Origin: Asaia bogorensis
Lineage (GTDB): Bacteria > Pseudomonadota > Alphaproteobacteria > CACIAM-22H2
Direction of reading: 5' to 3'
DNA: 42,644 nucleotides
NCBI GenBank assembly: GCA_945901855.1
Contig: CAMDLT010000033.1
Coordinates: forward strand, 1 to 42,644
Shown piece after piece: positions 23,015 through 31,491 of the stretch. The notes below the pieces were generated by a model. The model saw only the letters and a program-made list of their open reading frames with translations, did no database searches and was not told the DNA's origin. The stretch's first letter is position 1, and every line of letters begins with the position of its first letter. The translations under genes were made by a program, and so were the position numbers.

Positions 23015-23614
23015 ATGGACACATTGATGTTGTTTGGCGCAGGCGCCCTTGCCTTGGCGCTGGTTTCGGCCTTCATGCGCACGATGCCGTCGCTGCGACT
23101 GTTTGCCGCCGCCGCCGCAGCTGCCGCAATAGGGGCGGGCGCGATTGGCGATATTGCATGGTTGTGGATCGGCGCAGCACTCGTTTTGAGCGTACATATG
23201 TGGCGCTATTACAGTGCGCGCGCGGCAACCGACCGGCTGACGCGCGGCGAAATTCCGCCGCCAGTCGCGCTGTTTGCTCTCGTCAACCGCGAGACGTTGG
23301 CGCCGGGACAAATCCTGTTCAGGCGTGGCGAACCCGGATCGGAGATGTATCTGATCGTCGAAGGCGAGGTCGAAATCGTCGAATTCGGCAAAACCCTTGG
23401 CGCTGGCGCGTTGCTGGGCGAGGTGGCGCTGGTGGTGCCCTCGCACAGGCGCACGGCAACCGCGCGCGCTGTGGGCCCGGTCACGCTGGCACGCATGACC
23501 AAGCGCGACATGGAACTCACCGCCCTGCACGACCCCGCGTTCGGTTTCGAGCTTTTGAGGCTTGTCGCGCGCCGCCTGTCGGACGATATCGCGCGGCTGG
23601 AGGGGCGCGACTAG
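23015..23614 (+). CDS. Membrane-anchored cyclic-nucleotide-binding protein, Popeye-like
   Basis: A 199-residue protein. Three hydrophobic segments (about residues 3-20, 27-45 and 48-65) are followed by one cyclic-nucleotide-binding domain (about 90-190). FRRGEPGSEMYLIVEGEVEI is the beta-roll start, and LLGEVALVVPSHRRTATARA (133-152) is the phosphate-binding cassette with the expected Glu and Arg. No DNA-binding or kinase domain is attached. Short N-terminal membrane helices with SAFMRTMPSLR and a single such domain recall the bacterial relatives of Popeye proteins. The ATG at 23015 has GGGATCGAG just upstream. Its stop overlaps the convergent reductase gene by 4 bases. The bound nucleotide (cAMP or cGMP) and output are unknown. 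Confidence 0.82.
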   Translation: MDTLMLFGAGALALALVSAFMRTMPSLRLFAAAAAAAAIGAGAIGDIAWLWIGAALVLSVHMWRYYSARAATDRLTRGEIPPPVALFALVNRETLAPGQILFRRGEPGSEMYLIVEGEVEIVEFGKTLGAGALLGEVALVVPSHRRTATARAVGPVTLARMTKRDMELTALHDPAFGFELLRLVARRLSDDIARLEGRD

Positions 23615-24564
23615 GCTTTTGCGCGATCCCCAAAACGCCCGCCTTTGCGGTAGGCGGCAAGATAAACGGGCGCCACCGCTTCCATGGCGGCAGGCCGGAT
23701 GCACAATGCTTCGAGTCCCGGCGCCCCGGTGCCGATATTGTCGTGCTTCAAAAGCTCGACTTGGTCGCGTGTCAGCAGCTTGATCGGCAGCAGGCCCATC
23801 AAACTGCCTTGAATCTCGGCGATCGGCCAGGCAATGGGCACAAGCCCGCGATGCTTGCCGATCGTTGCGAGCAAAAATTCCATCAGTTCGCGGAAACTGT
23901 AAACGGTCGGGCCCACCGCCTCGTAGGTCTGGCCCTTGGCGCCGGCAAAATCGATCGCGCGCACGATTGCCGCAGCCACATCGTCGACATAGACAGGCTG
24001 GAACTTTGTATGTCCGCCGCCGATCAGCGGCAAAGCGGGCGACCAAGCGGCCATCTGGGCAAATCGATTGAAGAATCCGTCTTCGGCGCCGATCACGATC
24101 GACGGGCGCAGGATGGTGCCAGCCGGGAATGCCGCCCGCACGCCCGCTTCGCCTGCTGCCTTGCTGCGTGCATATTCGGATTTCGATCCTGCATCCGCGC
24201 CAAGGGCCGAGACCTGCACGAACGACGTAGCGCCCGCAGCGGCGGCCGCTTTGGCCAACCGCGCGGCGCCGTCGGCTTGCAGAGTTTTAAAAGTCTGGGC
24301 ACCGCTTTGGGCGAGGATGCCGACAAGATTGATTACGGCGTCCGCCCCGTGGACCGCGCTCGCGAGCGCGGCATCGCTGTCGGCCAAATTCACGCGCAGC
24401 GGCGCGATTTGACCCACGGCCCCCATCGTCTTCAAAAAAGCGCCGGCGACGGGATCGCGCATGCACGCGCGCACCGTCCATCCGTCTTGCGCCAAGCGAC
24501 GCACGACATAGCGGCCGATGAAGCCCGAAGCTCCGAACACCGTCGCGCGCCGACCCGGTCCCAT
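23611..24564 (-). CDS. NDUFA9-like NAD(P)-binding (atypical SDR) protein
   Basis: A 317-residue atypical SDR. The Rossmann motif is VFGASGFIGRYVVRRLAQDG; NLVGILAQSGAQTF and the active-site-like YARSKAAGE follow, then FQPVYVDDVAAAI. This is the complex I NDUFA9 subfamily, which in alphaproteobacteria is related to an accessory subunit of NADH dehydrogenase. Whether this copy is part of complex I or acts on quinone or sterol-like substrates cannot be decided here: no nuo genes are nearby. The ATG at 24564 gives a family-length protein. Confidence 0.92.
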   Translation of the reverse strand: MGPGRRATVFGASGFIGRYVVRRLAQDGWTVRACMRDPVAGAFLKTMGAVGQIAPLRVNLADSDAALASAVHGADAVINLVGILAQSGAQTFKTLQADGAARLAKAAAAAGATSFVQVSALGADAGSKSEYARSKAAGEAGVRAAFPAGTILRPSIVIGAEDGFFNRFAQMAAWSPALPLIGGGHTKFQPVYVDDVAAAIVRAIDFAGAKGQTYEAVGPTVYSFRELMEFLLATIGKHRGLVPIAWPIAEIQGSLMGLLPIKLLTRDQVELLKHDNIGTGAPGLEALCIRPAAMEAVAPVYLAAYRKGGRFGDRAKA

Positions 24565-24664
24565 GCACTACCCCATTGATCGTGAAAATGTCCCCCAAGG
24601 CGATAGTGGGAAGGCGGGCTTGCGTCAAGTCCGCGAACGGCTCCAGTCGAACATCAAGGAGCAT

Positions 24665-24694
24665 TTGACTCCGCCCCGCCCTTCGGCGTAAAGA
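24665..24694 (+). promoter_or_regulatory. Predicted promoter of tRNA-Leu
   Basis: TTGACT (24665-24670) and TAAAGA (24689-24694) are separated by 18 bases. The predicted transcription start is about 20 bases upstream of the tRNA. It has the same -35 box and spacer length as the kdsD promoter. Confidence 0.5.
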
Positions 24695-24721
24695 CCCGAT
24701 CCTTGCGCTACGAGACCCGGT

Positions 24722-24808
24722 GCCCGGGTGGCGGAATTGGTAGACGCGCTAGATTCAGGTTCTAGTGGCCGTAAGGTCGTGGAAGTTCGAGTCTTCTCTC
24801 GGGCACCA
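24722..24808 (+). tRNA. tRNA-Leu (anticodon CAG)
   Basis: The 87 bases fold as a class II tRNA. The acceptor stem pairs GCCCGGG with CTCGGGC, and the 3' CCA is encoded. The D-arm carries GGTAG. The anticodon stem CTAGA/TCTAG encloses the loop TTCAGGT, with the anticodon CAG. A long variable arm (TGGCCGTAAGGTCGT) follows, which fits leucine, and then the T-arm with TTCGAGT. The gene nrnC begins 45 bases downstream. Confidence 0.95.
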
Positions 24809-24853
24809 ACTCTCTCTCCCGCGTCCGGCGATGCGGGCTACTAGCAGGGCAAA

Positions 24854-25471
24854 ATGGCCGCACCCGTCCATCTTCACCAAGGCGATTTGCCAGACGGCCT
24901 CAAATTTGGCGCGTCGGTCGCGATCGATTCGGAAACCATGGGCCTGCGCCCCGAGCGCGACCGCCTGTGTGTGGTGCAATTGTCGGCAGGCGACGGCACG
25001 GCGCATTGCGTGCGCTTTGCCAAGGGCAGCTACGATGCGCCCAACCTCAAGACGCTGCTGGCCGATCCTGGCGTTTTGAAGATTTTCCATTTTGCGCGCT
25101 TCGACGTGGCCGTTTGCGCAAAATATTTGGGCGTGCGCGTGGCGCCGATCTACTGCACCAAAATTGCCTCGCGCCTCGTGCGTACTTTTACTGACCGGCA
25201 CGGCCTCAAAGATCTGTGCCGCGATCTGATCGGCAAGGAACTTTCCAAGGAACAGCAATCGTCGGACTGGGGGGCGGGCGAATTGACCCAAGCCCAGCTC
25301 AATTATGCCGCCGCCGACGTGCTGCATCTGCACGCGCTCAAGGCCAAACTCGACGACATGCTGGCACGCGAAGGCCGAACCCATCTGGCGCAAGCCTGCT
25401 TCGATTTTTTGGGGACGCGCGCCGATTTGGACCTGCTCGGCTGGTCCGAGGACGATATTTTCGCGCATTGA
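24854..25471 (+). CDS. nrnC: Short RNase D-like 3'-5' exonuclease (NrnC type)
   Basis: A 205-residue DEDDy exonuclease without the HRDC domains of full RNase D. Catalytic residues are visible as D25 and E27 (IDSETMGL), D84 (HFARFDVA), and Y151 and D155 (YAAADVLHLH). This size and pattern match the alphaproteobacterial NrnC group, which degrades very short RNAs (nanoRNA, including pGpG from c-di-GMP turnover). The gene starts 45 bases after tRNA-Leu and may be co-transcribed with it. The 128 bases after it contain a T-rich run but no convincing terminator stem. Confidence 0.9.
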   Translation: MAAPVHLHQGDLPDGLKFGASVAIDSETMGLRPERDRLCVVQLSAGDGTAHCVRFAKGSYDAPNLKTLLADPGVLKIFHFARFDVAVCAKYLGVRVAPIYCTKIASRLVRTFTDRHGLKDLCRDLIGKELSKEQQSSDWGAGELTQAQLNYAAADVLHLHALKAKLDDMLAREGRTHLAQACFDFLGTRADLDLLGWSEDDIFAH

Positions 25472-25537
25472 TCATGGAATTTTGACTATTGCGCTGCAGC
25501 ATCGTTTTTTTCTTTTTAATCCAAATACTTAGATCCA

Positions 25538-25567
25538 TTGACTTGCCGCCTCCAAAACAGGCATAAT
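25538..25567 (+). promoter_or_regulatory. Predicted sigma-70 promoter of the kdsD-lpt-rpoN run
   Basis: TTGACT (25538-25543), an 18-base spacer and CATAAT (25562-25567) make a strong match. The predicted start is near 25574, about 26 bases before the kdsD ATG. AGGAGG at 25582-25587 is the ribosome site. The -10 box is covered by the dyad at 25555-25579. Confidence 0.7.
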
Positions 25568-25579
25568 TCTTGCCTGTTT
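25555..25579. promoter_or_regulatory. Inverted repeat over the kdsD -10 element (candidate operator)
   Basis: AAACAGGC (25555-25562) and GCCTGTTT (25572-25579) are perfect inverted repeats around a 9-base centre. The repeat spans the -10 box and the predicted transcription start. Because most of the left arm lies upstream of the start, it is better explained as a protein-binding site on DNA than as an RNA hairpin. The binding protein is not known. Confidence 0.55.
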
Positions 25580-25599
25580 CCAGGAGGCCCCCGCGGCCA

Positions 25600-26637
25600 A
25601 TGACGGTTTTAAAATCCAAAGACACCGACTTGATCGTGCCGCTCGGCAGGCGCGCGGATATCGACGTGGCGCGGGCTGCGATCGCGCTTGAACGCGCCGG
25701 GCTCGAAGCGCTTGAAGCAAGCCTCGATGCCGCGTTTTCGCGCGCGATCGACCGGTTTATCGGCGCGACCGGGCGTGTGATCGTTTCGGGCATGGGCAAA
25801 TCGGGCCACGTGGCGCGCAAAATTGCGGCAACTCTGGCCTCGACCGGCACGCCGGCACAATTCGTCCATCCGGCCGAAGCAAGCCACGGCGATTTGGGCA
25901 TGATCACGTCGGCCGATGCGGTGCTGGCCTTGTCGAATTCGGGCGAGACGGCGGAGCTGACCGATCTTATCGGCTATGCCAAACGATTCTCGCTGCCGCT
26001 CGTCGCGATTACGGCGCGCGCCACGTCGGCACTGGCCGCTGCCGCCGACGTCGTGCTGTTGCTGCCGCCGGCCGAAGAAGCCTGCCCGGTCGGGCTCGCC
26101 CCCACCACATCGACGACCATGCAGCTTGCTTTGGGCGACGCGATCGCCGTGGCTTTGATGGAGCGGCGCGGTTTTACGGCGGAACATTTCCATGCGTTCC
26201 ATCCGCGCGGCGCATTGGGGGCACGACTGGCCAAGGTCGGCGATCTGATGCACACCGATCTGCCGCTGGCGGCCCTCGGCCAGCGCATGGCCGACGTGCT
26301 TATCCAAATGACGGCGAAACGCTTCGGGTGCGTTGCCGTCGTCGACGCAAAAGGCTGGCTCGCGGGCATCGTCACCGACGGGGATTTGCGCCGCCATATG
26401 TCGCACGCCCTGCTCGAGCAGCCGGTCGAAACGATCATGACCAAAAACCCGCGCGCGGTTTCGCCCGAGACGCTGGCCGCCGAGGCTTTGGCGATCATGA
26501 ACGCGCATCAGATCACGGCGCTGTTCGCGTGCGAGTCCGAAAACGGGAGCGAACCCGAAAACAAGGGCACAGCCAAACGGCGCCGCCCGGTCGGCATTCT
26601 GCATATCCACGATTTGCTGCGCGCAGGTGTCGCTTGA
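25600..26637 (+). CDS. kdsD: Arabinose-5-phosphate isomerase (KpsF/GutQ family)
   Basis: A 345-residue protein that interconverts ribulose 5-phosphate and arabinose 5-phosphate, the first step toward Kdo for the LPS core. The N-terminal SIS domain holds VSGMGKSGHVARKIAATLAS, EASHGDLGMI and LSNSGETAELTDL. Two CBS domains fill the C-terminal part (VGDLMHTDLPLAALGQRMAD, then IVTDGDLRRHM and IMTKNPRAVSPETLA). An additional charged stretch (ESENGSEPENKGTAKRRR) interrupts the last CBS domain near residue 320. The ATG at 25600 follows AGGAGG by 12 bases. It is followed directly by lptC with a TTGA overlap, as expected for an LPS gene run. Confidence 0.95.
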   Translation: MTVLKSKDTDLIVPLGRRADIDVARAAIALERAGLEALEASLDAAFSRAIDRFIGATGRVIVSGMGKSGHVARKIAATLASTGTPAQFVHPAEASHGDLGMITSADAVLALSNSGETAELTDLIGYAKRFSLPLVAITARATSALAAAADVVLLLPPAEEACPVGLAPTTSTTMQLALGDAIAVALMERRGFTAEHFHAFHPRGALGARLAKVGDLMHTDLPLAALGQRMADVLIQMTAKRFGCVAVVDAKGWLAGIVTDGDLRRHMSHALLEQPVETIMTKNPRAVSPETLAAEALAIMNAHQITALFACESENGSEPENKGTAKRRRPVGILHIHDLLRAGVA

Positions 26638-27452
26638 TCCCGACCGCCACCCCGCGCCCGCCCATGCCCGACGACGTGGCGAGCGACCTGCCGCCGCCAG
26701 TGCCGGTGCCGCTGGACAGCGACCTGGAATTCGGCGCGCCAGCGCCGCGCCGGCCGCGCCTCGATCTGCTCGCCCCCGGGAAACCGCGCGCGCACAACGC
26801 TTTTTACAGCCAGTTCGTCGGCACGCTAAAATTTGCCCTGCCGGCCGCAGCCCTTGGCATCGCTTGCGTCGTGCTGCTGTGGCCGCAGCTCAATCCGCTC
26901 GATGCGCGCTTTCGCTTGGCACCCGTGCAGGTTTCGATCGAAGATCTCGAAAATCTGCGCATGGTGCAGCCGCGCTATGTGGGCGTGGACGACCGCAACC
27001 AGCCTTTCACGATCGTGGCCGAACAGGCGACGCAAGCCAAAGGCTCATCGGACGCGACGGACCTCAAATCGCCGCAGGGCGATCTTACGACCAATGCGGG
27101 AACATGGCTTGCCATGACCGCCGATCAAGGTCTTTACCACCAGCCCGACAAGGCGCTCGATCTGTGGGGCGGCGTCACGCTGTTCCACGACGGCGGCTAC
27201 GAAATCGCGACCGAACGCGCGCGCGTCGATCTCGATCGCGGCACGGTCCAAGGTAACGATCCCGTGCACGCGCAGGGCCCCAATTCGCAGCTTGCCGGCG
27301 CGGGTTTTCGTATTACCGATCGCGGCGCACGCGTCGAGGTGACCGGCAATGCGCGCGTGGTTCTGTTCCCCACGCCGCGCGCAATGTCCGCCAGAACGAC
27401 GCCCGCACAAGCCGCCGTACCGCCTCCTCCGGCCCCGGCGCCCCAGCGATGA
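26634..27452 (+). CDS. lptC: LPS export periplasmic protein LptC
   Basis: A protein of 272 residues if it starts at the TTG at 26634 (overlapping the kdsD stop), or 262 from the ATG at 26664, which has no ribosome site. A proline-rich cytoplasmic N-terminus of about 60 residues precedes one membrane anchor (about 66-84). The periplasmic part contains [20 protein letters not shown] and [20 protein letters not shown], typical of LptC. LptC receives LPS from LptB2FG and passes it to LptA. The tail after residue 250 is alanine/proline-rich. The order lptC-lptA-lptB is the usual one. Confidence 0.93.
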   Translation: MIPTATPRPPMPDDVASDLPPPVPVPLDSDLEFGAPAPRRPRLDLLAPGKPRAHNAFYSQFVGTLKFALPAAALGIACVVLLWPQLNPLDARFRLAPVQVSIEDLENLRMVQPRYVGVDDRNQPFTIVAEQATQAKGSSDATDLKSPQGDLTTNAGTWLAMTADQGLYHQPDKALDLWGGVTLFHDGGYEIATERARVDLDRGTVQGNDPVHAQGPNSQLAGAGFRITDRGARVEVTGNARVVLFPTPRAMSARTTPAQAAVPPPPAPAPQR

Positions 27453-28387
27453 AAAAGATCCTTGCCCTGCTTGGTCTGTTGATCGTCGCAGCCCCCGGGG
27501 CGTGGGCCCAGGGGCTCGACCTGGGGCGTGGCGGCTCGGGCGCGCCCATCGAGATTACGGCACGCAACGGCATCGAATGGGACCGCGACGCCAAGCGCTA
27601 CATCGCCACCGGCGACGCGATCGCGCGCCAGGGCGATACCAGCGTGCACGGCGACCGGCTCGTCGCTTGGTACCGGGACGCAGCAACGGGCGGGACCGAA
27701 ATCTATCGCTACGAAGCGATCGGCAGCGTGCGTTTCGAAACGCCGACCCAGCGCGTCGAGGGCGATCGCGGCATCTACGACGTCGACAGCCAGGTCGTCG
27801 TCGTGACGGGACGCGCCTTGCGTCTGACCACGCCCAGCGACACGCTGACCGCACGCGACACGCTGGAATATTGGGCGGCACGCGACATCGCGGTTGCGCG
27901 CGGCAATGCCATGATCGTCTCGGGCGAACGGCGCATGACCGCCGACGTCATGACCGCGCATTTTGTCCAGCAGGCGCAACCCAACCGGGCAGGCGCCCCG
28001 GCGCGCAGCCAACCCCAGGCGCGCCAGCCTCCGGCGCGCAATGCAGGCAACGCGCGCGCGCCAGCACAACCTGTCGGGACCGGCGGCGACCAGCGGCTGC
28101 AGCGCGTCGAGGCGTTCGGCAACGTGCATGTCTCGACACCGACCGAAATCGCGCGCGGCGATCGCGGCGTCTACAACATGCAGACCAGCGTCGCCCAACT
28201 GGCCGGCAACGTGCGCCTGACCCGCGGCGACAACCAGATGGCCGGCGATTTTGGCGAAGTGAACATGAACACCGGACTGTCGCGCCTGCTGAGCGCGCCC
28301 GGCAGCGGCGACGGCCGGGTGCGCGGCTTGCTGATCCCCCAGCAAGCCCAGCAACCGCGCCCGGCAGCGCCGGCCGCGCGGCCATGA
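27449..28387 (+). CDS. lptA: LPS transport periplasmic protein LptA
   Basis: A 312-residue protein with a signal peptide ([20 protein letters not shown]). The OstA/LptA beta-jellyroll region starts with [20 protein letters not shown] and has [20 protein letters not shown]. The fold is interrupted at about residues 175-212 by a glutamine/proline/arginine-rich stretch, then resumes with [20 protein letters not shown]. LptA bridges the periplasm for LPS. The start overlaps the lptC stop (ATGA). It is longer than enterobacterial LptA because of the insertion and a proline-rich C-terminus. Confidence 0.94.
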   Translation: MKKILALLGLLIVAAPGAWAQGLDLGRGGSGAPIEITARNGIEWDRDAKRYIATGDAIARQGDTSVHGDRLVAWYRDAATGGTEIYRYEAIGSVRFETPTQRVEGDRGIYDVDSQVVVVTGRALRLTTPSDTLTARDTLEYWAARDIAVARGNAMIVSGERRMTADVMTAHFVQQAQPNRAGAPARSQPQARQPPARNAGNARAPAQPVGTGGDQRLQRVEAFGNVHVSTPTEIARGDRGVYNMQTSVAQLAGNVRLTRGDNQMAGDFGEVNMNTGLSRLLSAPGSGDGRVRGLLIPQQAQQPRPAAPAARP

Positions 28388-29193
28388 GCGAACGCCCGCA
28401 TCCGTTGCGCACCGAGCAGGCAAGCCCAGCTCCGGCGGCGGGCGGACCTGCGTTGCGGGTCGTGGCGGACAATCCGGGTCTGGTCGCGCACAAAATCGGC
28501 AAACGCTACAAGGGTCGGCCCGTGGTGCGCGAGGTGACACTTGGCGTGCAGCGCGGCGAAGCCGTCGGCTTGCTAGGGCCAAACGGGGCCGGCAAAACGA
28601 CGTGTTTTTACATGATCACGGGGTTGATCGCGCCCGATTTCGGCTCGATCCGGCTCGACGGCGCGGATATCACCAAGCTGCCGATGTACCGGCGCGCGCG
28701 ACTGGGCATCGGCTATCTGCCGCAGGAAACTTCGATCTTTCGCGGCCTCACGGTCGAACAGAACATCCGCGCCGTGCTTGAACTCATCGAGAGCAACAGG
28801 GACCGGCGCGAGGCCGTGCTCGACGAGCTGATGGCCGAGTTTTCGATCACGCATCTGCGCCAAGCACCCGCCATGGCGCTGTCGGGCGGCGAGCGGCGGC
28901 GCGTCGAGATCGCGCGAGCACTCGCCTCCCAACCGCATTTCGTGCTGCTCGACGAGCCGCTGGCAGGCATCGATCCCATCGCGGTCGGCGACATCCGCGA
29001 TCTGGTGCGCCATCTCAAGGACCGCGGCATCGGCGTGCTGATCACCGACCACAATGTGCGCGAAACCCTGGAAATCGTCGATCGCGCCTACATCTTGCAC
29101 GACGGGCACGTGCTGATGGAAGGAACACCCGAAGCGATCGTTGCGTCCAGCGACGTGAGGCGCGTTTATCTGGGCGAGAGGTTCTCGCTGTGA
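28384..29193 (+). CDS. lptB: LPS export ABC transporter ATP-binding protein LptB
   Basis: A 269-residue ATPase that powers LPS extraction from the inner membrane. Walker A is GPNGAGKTT, the Q-loop is [15 protein letters not shown], the signature is [15 protein letters not shown], Walker B is [13 protein letters not shown], and the switch histidine lies in [11 protein letters not shown]. An N-terminal extension of about 35 residues, rich in alanine and proline, precedes the usual start. The ATG at 28384 overlaps the lptA stop. The membrane partners LptF and LptG are not in the window. Confidence 0.97.
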   Translation: MSERPHPLRTEQASPAPAAGGPALRVVADNPGLVAHKIGKRYKGRPVVREVTLGVQRGEAVGLLGPNGAGKTTCFYMITGLIAPDFGSIRLDGADITKLPMYRRARLGIGYLPQETSIFRGLTVEQNIRAVLELIESNRDRREAVLDELMAEFSITHLRQAPAMALSGGERRRVEIARALASQPHFVLLDEPLAGIDPIAVGDIRDLVRHLKDRGIGVLITDHNVRETLEIVDRAYILHDGHVLMEGTPEAIVASSDVRRVYLGERFSL

Positions 29194-29209
29194 GCGGCGG
29201 AGTGCTTTG

Positions 29210-30730
29210 ATGAACCGCCTCGCCCCACGCCTGGATCTGCGCCAGACCCAGCAGCTTGTCATGACCCCGCAGCTGCAGCAGGCGATCAAGCTGCTGCAGC
29301 TGTCGAATCTGGAAGTCGCGCAGTTCGTCGAAGAAGAACTGGCGCAAAACCCGCTGCTCGAGCGCGACGAGCCAGGGGCCGAAAGCGGCGCTGCAGACAT
29401 TGTCGACCAAATGTCGCGCGACGAACCGGCGCGCGCATCGGCGAGCGAAACCCCCTTGCTCGATGCGGTCGCGGGCGCTGCCCAAACCGGCGAAGCCCCG
29501 CTCGACATCGACTACGACAACAGTTTTTCGAAAGGCGCCGACGAGCCGCAAGGCGAAGGCGAGTTTCTCGGCGAGTGGAAGGGCACCGGCGGCCGGTCGG
29601 ATTTCGAGGACTCGGAATTTGGCCTCGAGCAGACCCTTGCACGCCCGGTTTCGCTGCGCGAGCATCTGCTGGCCCAAGCAGGCGTCGATTTTGCGGCCCC
29701 GCGCGAACGCATCGTGGCGGCACGCCTGGTCGATCTGATCGACGATTGCGGCTATCTGGCAGCGCCGATCGCCGATCTGGCCGCGAAGCTCGACATTGAC
29801 GAGGCGGAGGTCGAGCGCGTGCTGCTGCGCTGCCAGCGCTTCGATCCGCCCGGCGTGTTCGCGCGCAGCCTCAAGGAATGTCTGGCGTTGCAGCTGCGCG
29901 AGCGCAATCGCCTCGATCCGTGCATGGCGACGCTGCTCGACAATCTCGATCTTCTCGCCAAGCGCGATGCAGCCCAGCTGCAACGCCTGTGCGGGTGCGA
30001 TGCGGAAGATTTGCAGGACATGGTCGCCGAAATCCGCAGCCTCGATCCCAAGCCCGGCCTCGCCTTCGACGGCGCGCTTGCCAATCCGATCGTGCCAGAC
30101 GTGCTGATGCGTCTGGCCGCCGACCGCAGCTGGTTCGTCGAGCTCAACCAAGACACGCTGCCGCGCGTGCTGGTCAACACGCGCTACCACGCGCGCGTGC
30201 ACGGAACGGTGCGCACGAAGCAGGAGAAGGAGTTTGTCGCGGAGCGGCTTCACGCGGCCAACTGGCTGGTCAAATCGCTGCACCAGCGCGCGCAGACCAT
30301 CCTCAAAGTTTCGGTCGAAATCGTGCGCCAGCAGGATGGCTTTTTCCGCAACGGCGTGCGCCATCTGAAGCCGCTCGTGCTGCGCGACATCGCGGCCGCC
30401 ATCGAGATGCACGAATCGACGGTCAGCCGGGTTACGACCAACAAATTCATCGCGACCCCGCACGGGATTTTCGAGCTCAAATATTTTTTCACCTCCGCAA
30501 TCCCGGCCTCGGGCGGCGGCGACGCGCATTCGGCAGAGGCCGTGCGCGACCGCATTCGCGGCCTGATCGATGCCGAAGTGCCGACCGAAATTCTGTCTGA
30601 CGATCGCATCGTCGACCTTCTGAAGGCGAGCGGCATCGATATTGCCAGGCGCACTGTGGCGAAGTACCGCGAGGCGATGAACATTGCCTCGTCGGTTCAA
30701 CGTCGGCGCGAAAAAATGTCGGGATTCTAA
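29210..30730 (+). CDS. rpoN: RNA polymerase sigma-54 factor
   Basis: A 506-residue sigma factor for -24/-12 promoters. Region I is glutamine/leucine-rich (LRQTQQLVMTPQLQQAIKLL). An acidic linker (about 60-130) follows, then the core-binding domain, a helix-turn-helix (AAAIEMHESTVSRVTTNKF) and the RpoN box ARRTVAKYRE at 479-488. The ATG at 29210 has CGGAG upstream. Its position after lptB and before hpf and ptsN is the classical proteobacterial arrangement. Confidence 0.98.
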   Translation: MNRLAPRLDLRQTQQLVMTPQLQQAIKLLQLSNLEVAQFVEEELAQNPLLERDEPGAESGAADIVDQMSRDEPARASASETPLLDAVAGAAQTGEAPLDIDYDNSFSKGADEPQGEGEFLGEWKGTGGRSDFEDSEFGLEQTLARPVSLREHLLAQAGVDFAAPRERIVAARLVDLIDDCGYLAAPIADLAAKLDIDEAEVERVLLRCQRFDPPGVFARSLKECLALQLRERNRLDPCMATLLDNLDLLAKRDAAQLQRLCGCDAEDLQDMVAEIRSLDPKPGLAFDGALANPIVPDVLMRLAADRSWFVELNQDTLPRVLVNTRYHARVHGTVRTKQEKEFVAERLHAANWLVKSLHQRAQTILKVSVEIVRQQDGFFRNGVRHLKPLVLRDIAAAIEMHESTVSRVTTNKFIATPHGIFELKYFFTSAIPASGGGDAHSAEAVRDRIRGLIDAEVPTEILSDDRIVDLLKASGIDIARRTVAKYREAMNIASSVQRRREKMSGF

Positions 30731-30886
30731 CAGGTTGGCCGAATTCCCTTGACCCCGCTCGGAGCCAGGCGCAGGGTTTGTGAAAGGGAGGTCATGAATG
30801 CGAACCGTTTGTGTCGCGTCTTGCTTTACGCACCTTGCCTCGCCCCCCTATCTTCCCGCGCCTTCAACCGGAAAACGAACCGCATC

Positions 30887-31483
30887 ATGCAGTTATCAGT
30901 AAGCGGCAAGCGCCTCGATGTGGGCGACTCTCTGCGCACCCACATCGGCAAGATTCTGCAAACGGCGGTGGATCGCTATTTCGGTCGTGCCCTCGAGGGC
31001 AAGGTGGTGTTCGAGCGCCAGCGCCATCTGTTCCGTGCCGACATCTCCGTCCATGTGCAGCGCGGCATGACGCTGCAAAGCCACCACGAAGCGGGCGATC
31101 CCTATGCCGCCTTCGACGGCGCGCTCGAACGGCTCGACCATCGACTGAAGCGCCACAAGGGACGCATCAAAGACCGCAAGCGTGGCAAGAACGTCGCCCC
31201 CGACGAGGGCGTGTTCGAAGCGGCGCGCTACGCGGTCATCGAAACCGAAGCCGAAACCCTCGACAGCGACCAACTGGCCGCTCCCATCGTCGCCGAAATG
31301 ACGACCGATATCGGCACGCATTCGGTGGGCGAGGCGGTTGCACGGCTCGATTTGGGACAAAAACCGGTGCTAATGTTCCGCAACAGCACCAATGGCCAGT
31401 TCAATGTCGTCTACCGGCGCGCCGACGGCGCGATCGGCTGGATCGATCCCGGTGCCGCATCCAGCGCGCCCGCAAAACGGTAA
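30887..31483 (+). CDS. hpf: Ribosome hibernation promoting factor, long form
   Basis: A 198-residue protein. The N-terminal S30AE domain (QLSVSGKRLDVGDSLRTHIG to KRHKGRIKDRKRG) binds in the decoding centre. The C-terminal domain (KPVLMFRNSTNGQFNVVYRR and GAIGWIDP) mediates 100S dimer formation in long HPF. The family start is the ATG at 30887, but its ribosome site is weak. An in-frame ATG at 30794, preceded by AAAGGGAGG, would add 31 residues not typical of the family. The gene lies 156 bases after rpoN. Confidence 0.95.
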   Translation: MQLSVSGKRLDVGDSLRTHIGKILQTAVDRYFGRALEGKVVFERQRHLFRADISVHVQRGMTLQSHHEAGDPYAAFDGALERLDHRLKRHKGRIKDRKRGKNVAPDEGVFEAARYAVIETEAETLDSDQLAAPIVAEMTTDIGTHSVGEAVARLDLGQKPVLMFRNSTNGQFNVVYRRADGAIGWIDPGAASSAPAKR

Positions 31484-31491
31484 TCAAAATC

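Noticed and set aside
25485..25520. T-rich run after nrnC as an intrinsic terminator
   Set aside because: GCTGCAGC before it is a palindrome without room for a loop, and no other good stem precedes the T run.
30803..30822. Sigma-54-like TTGTGTCG-N4-TTGCT sequence just before hpf
   Set aside because: Spacing is right, but the invariant -24 GG reads GT, so it is probably chance.
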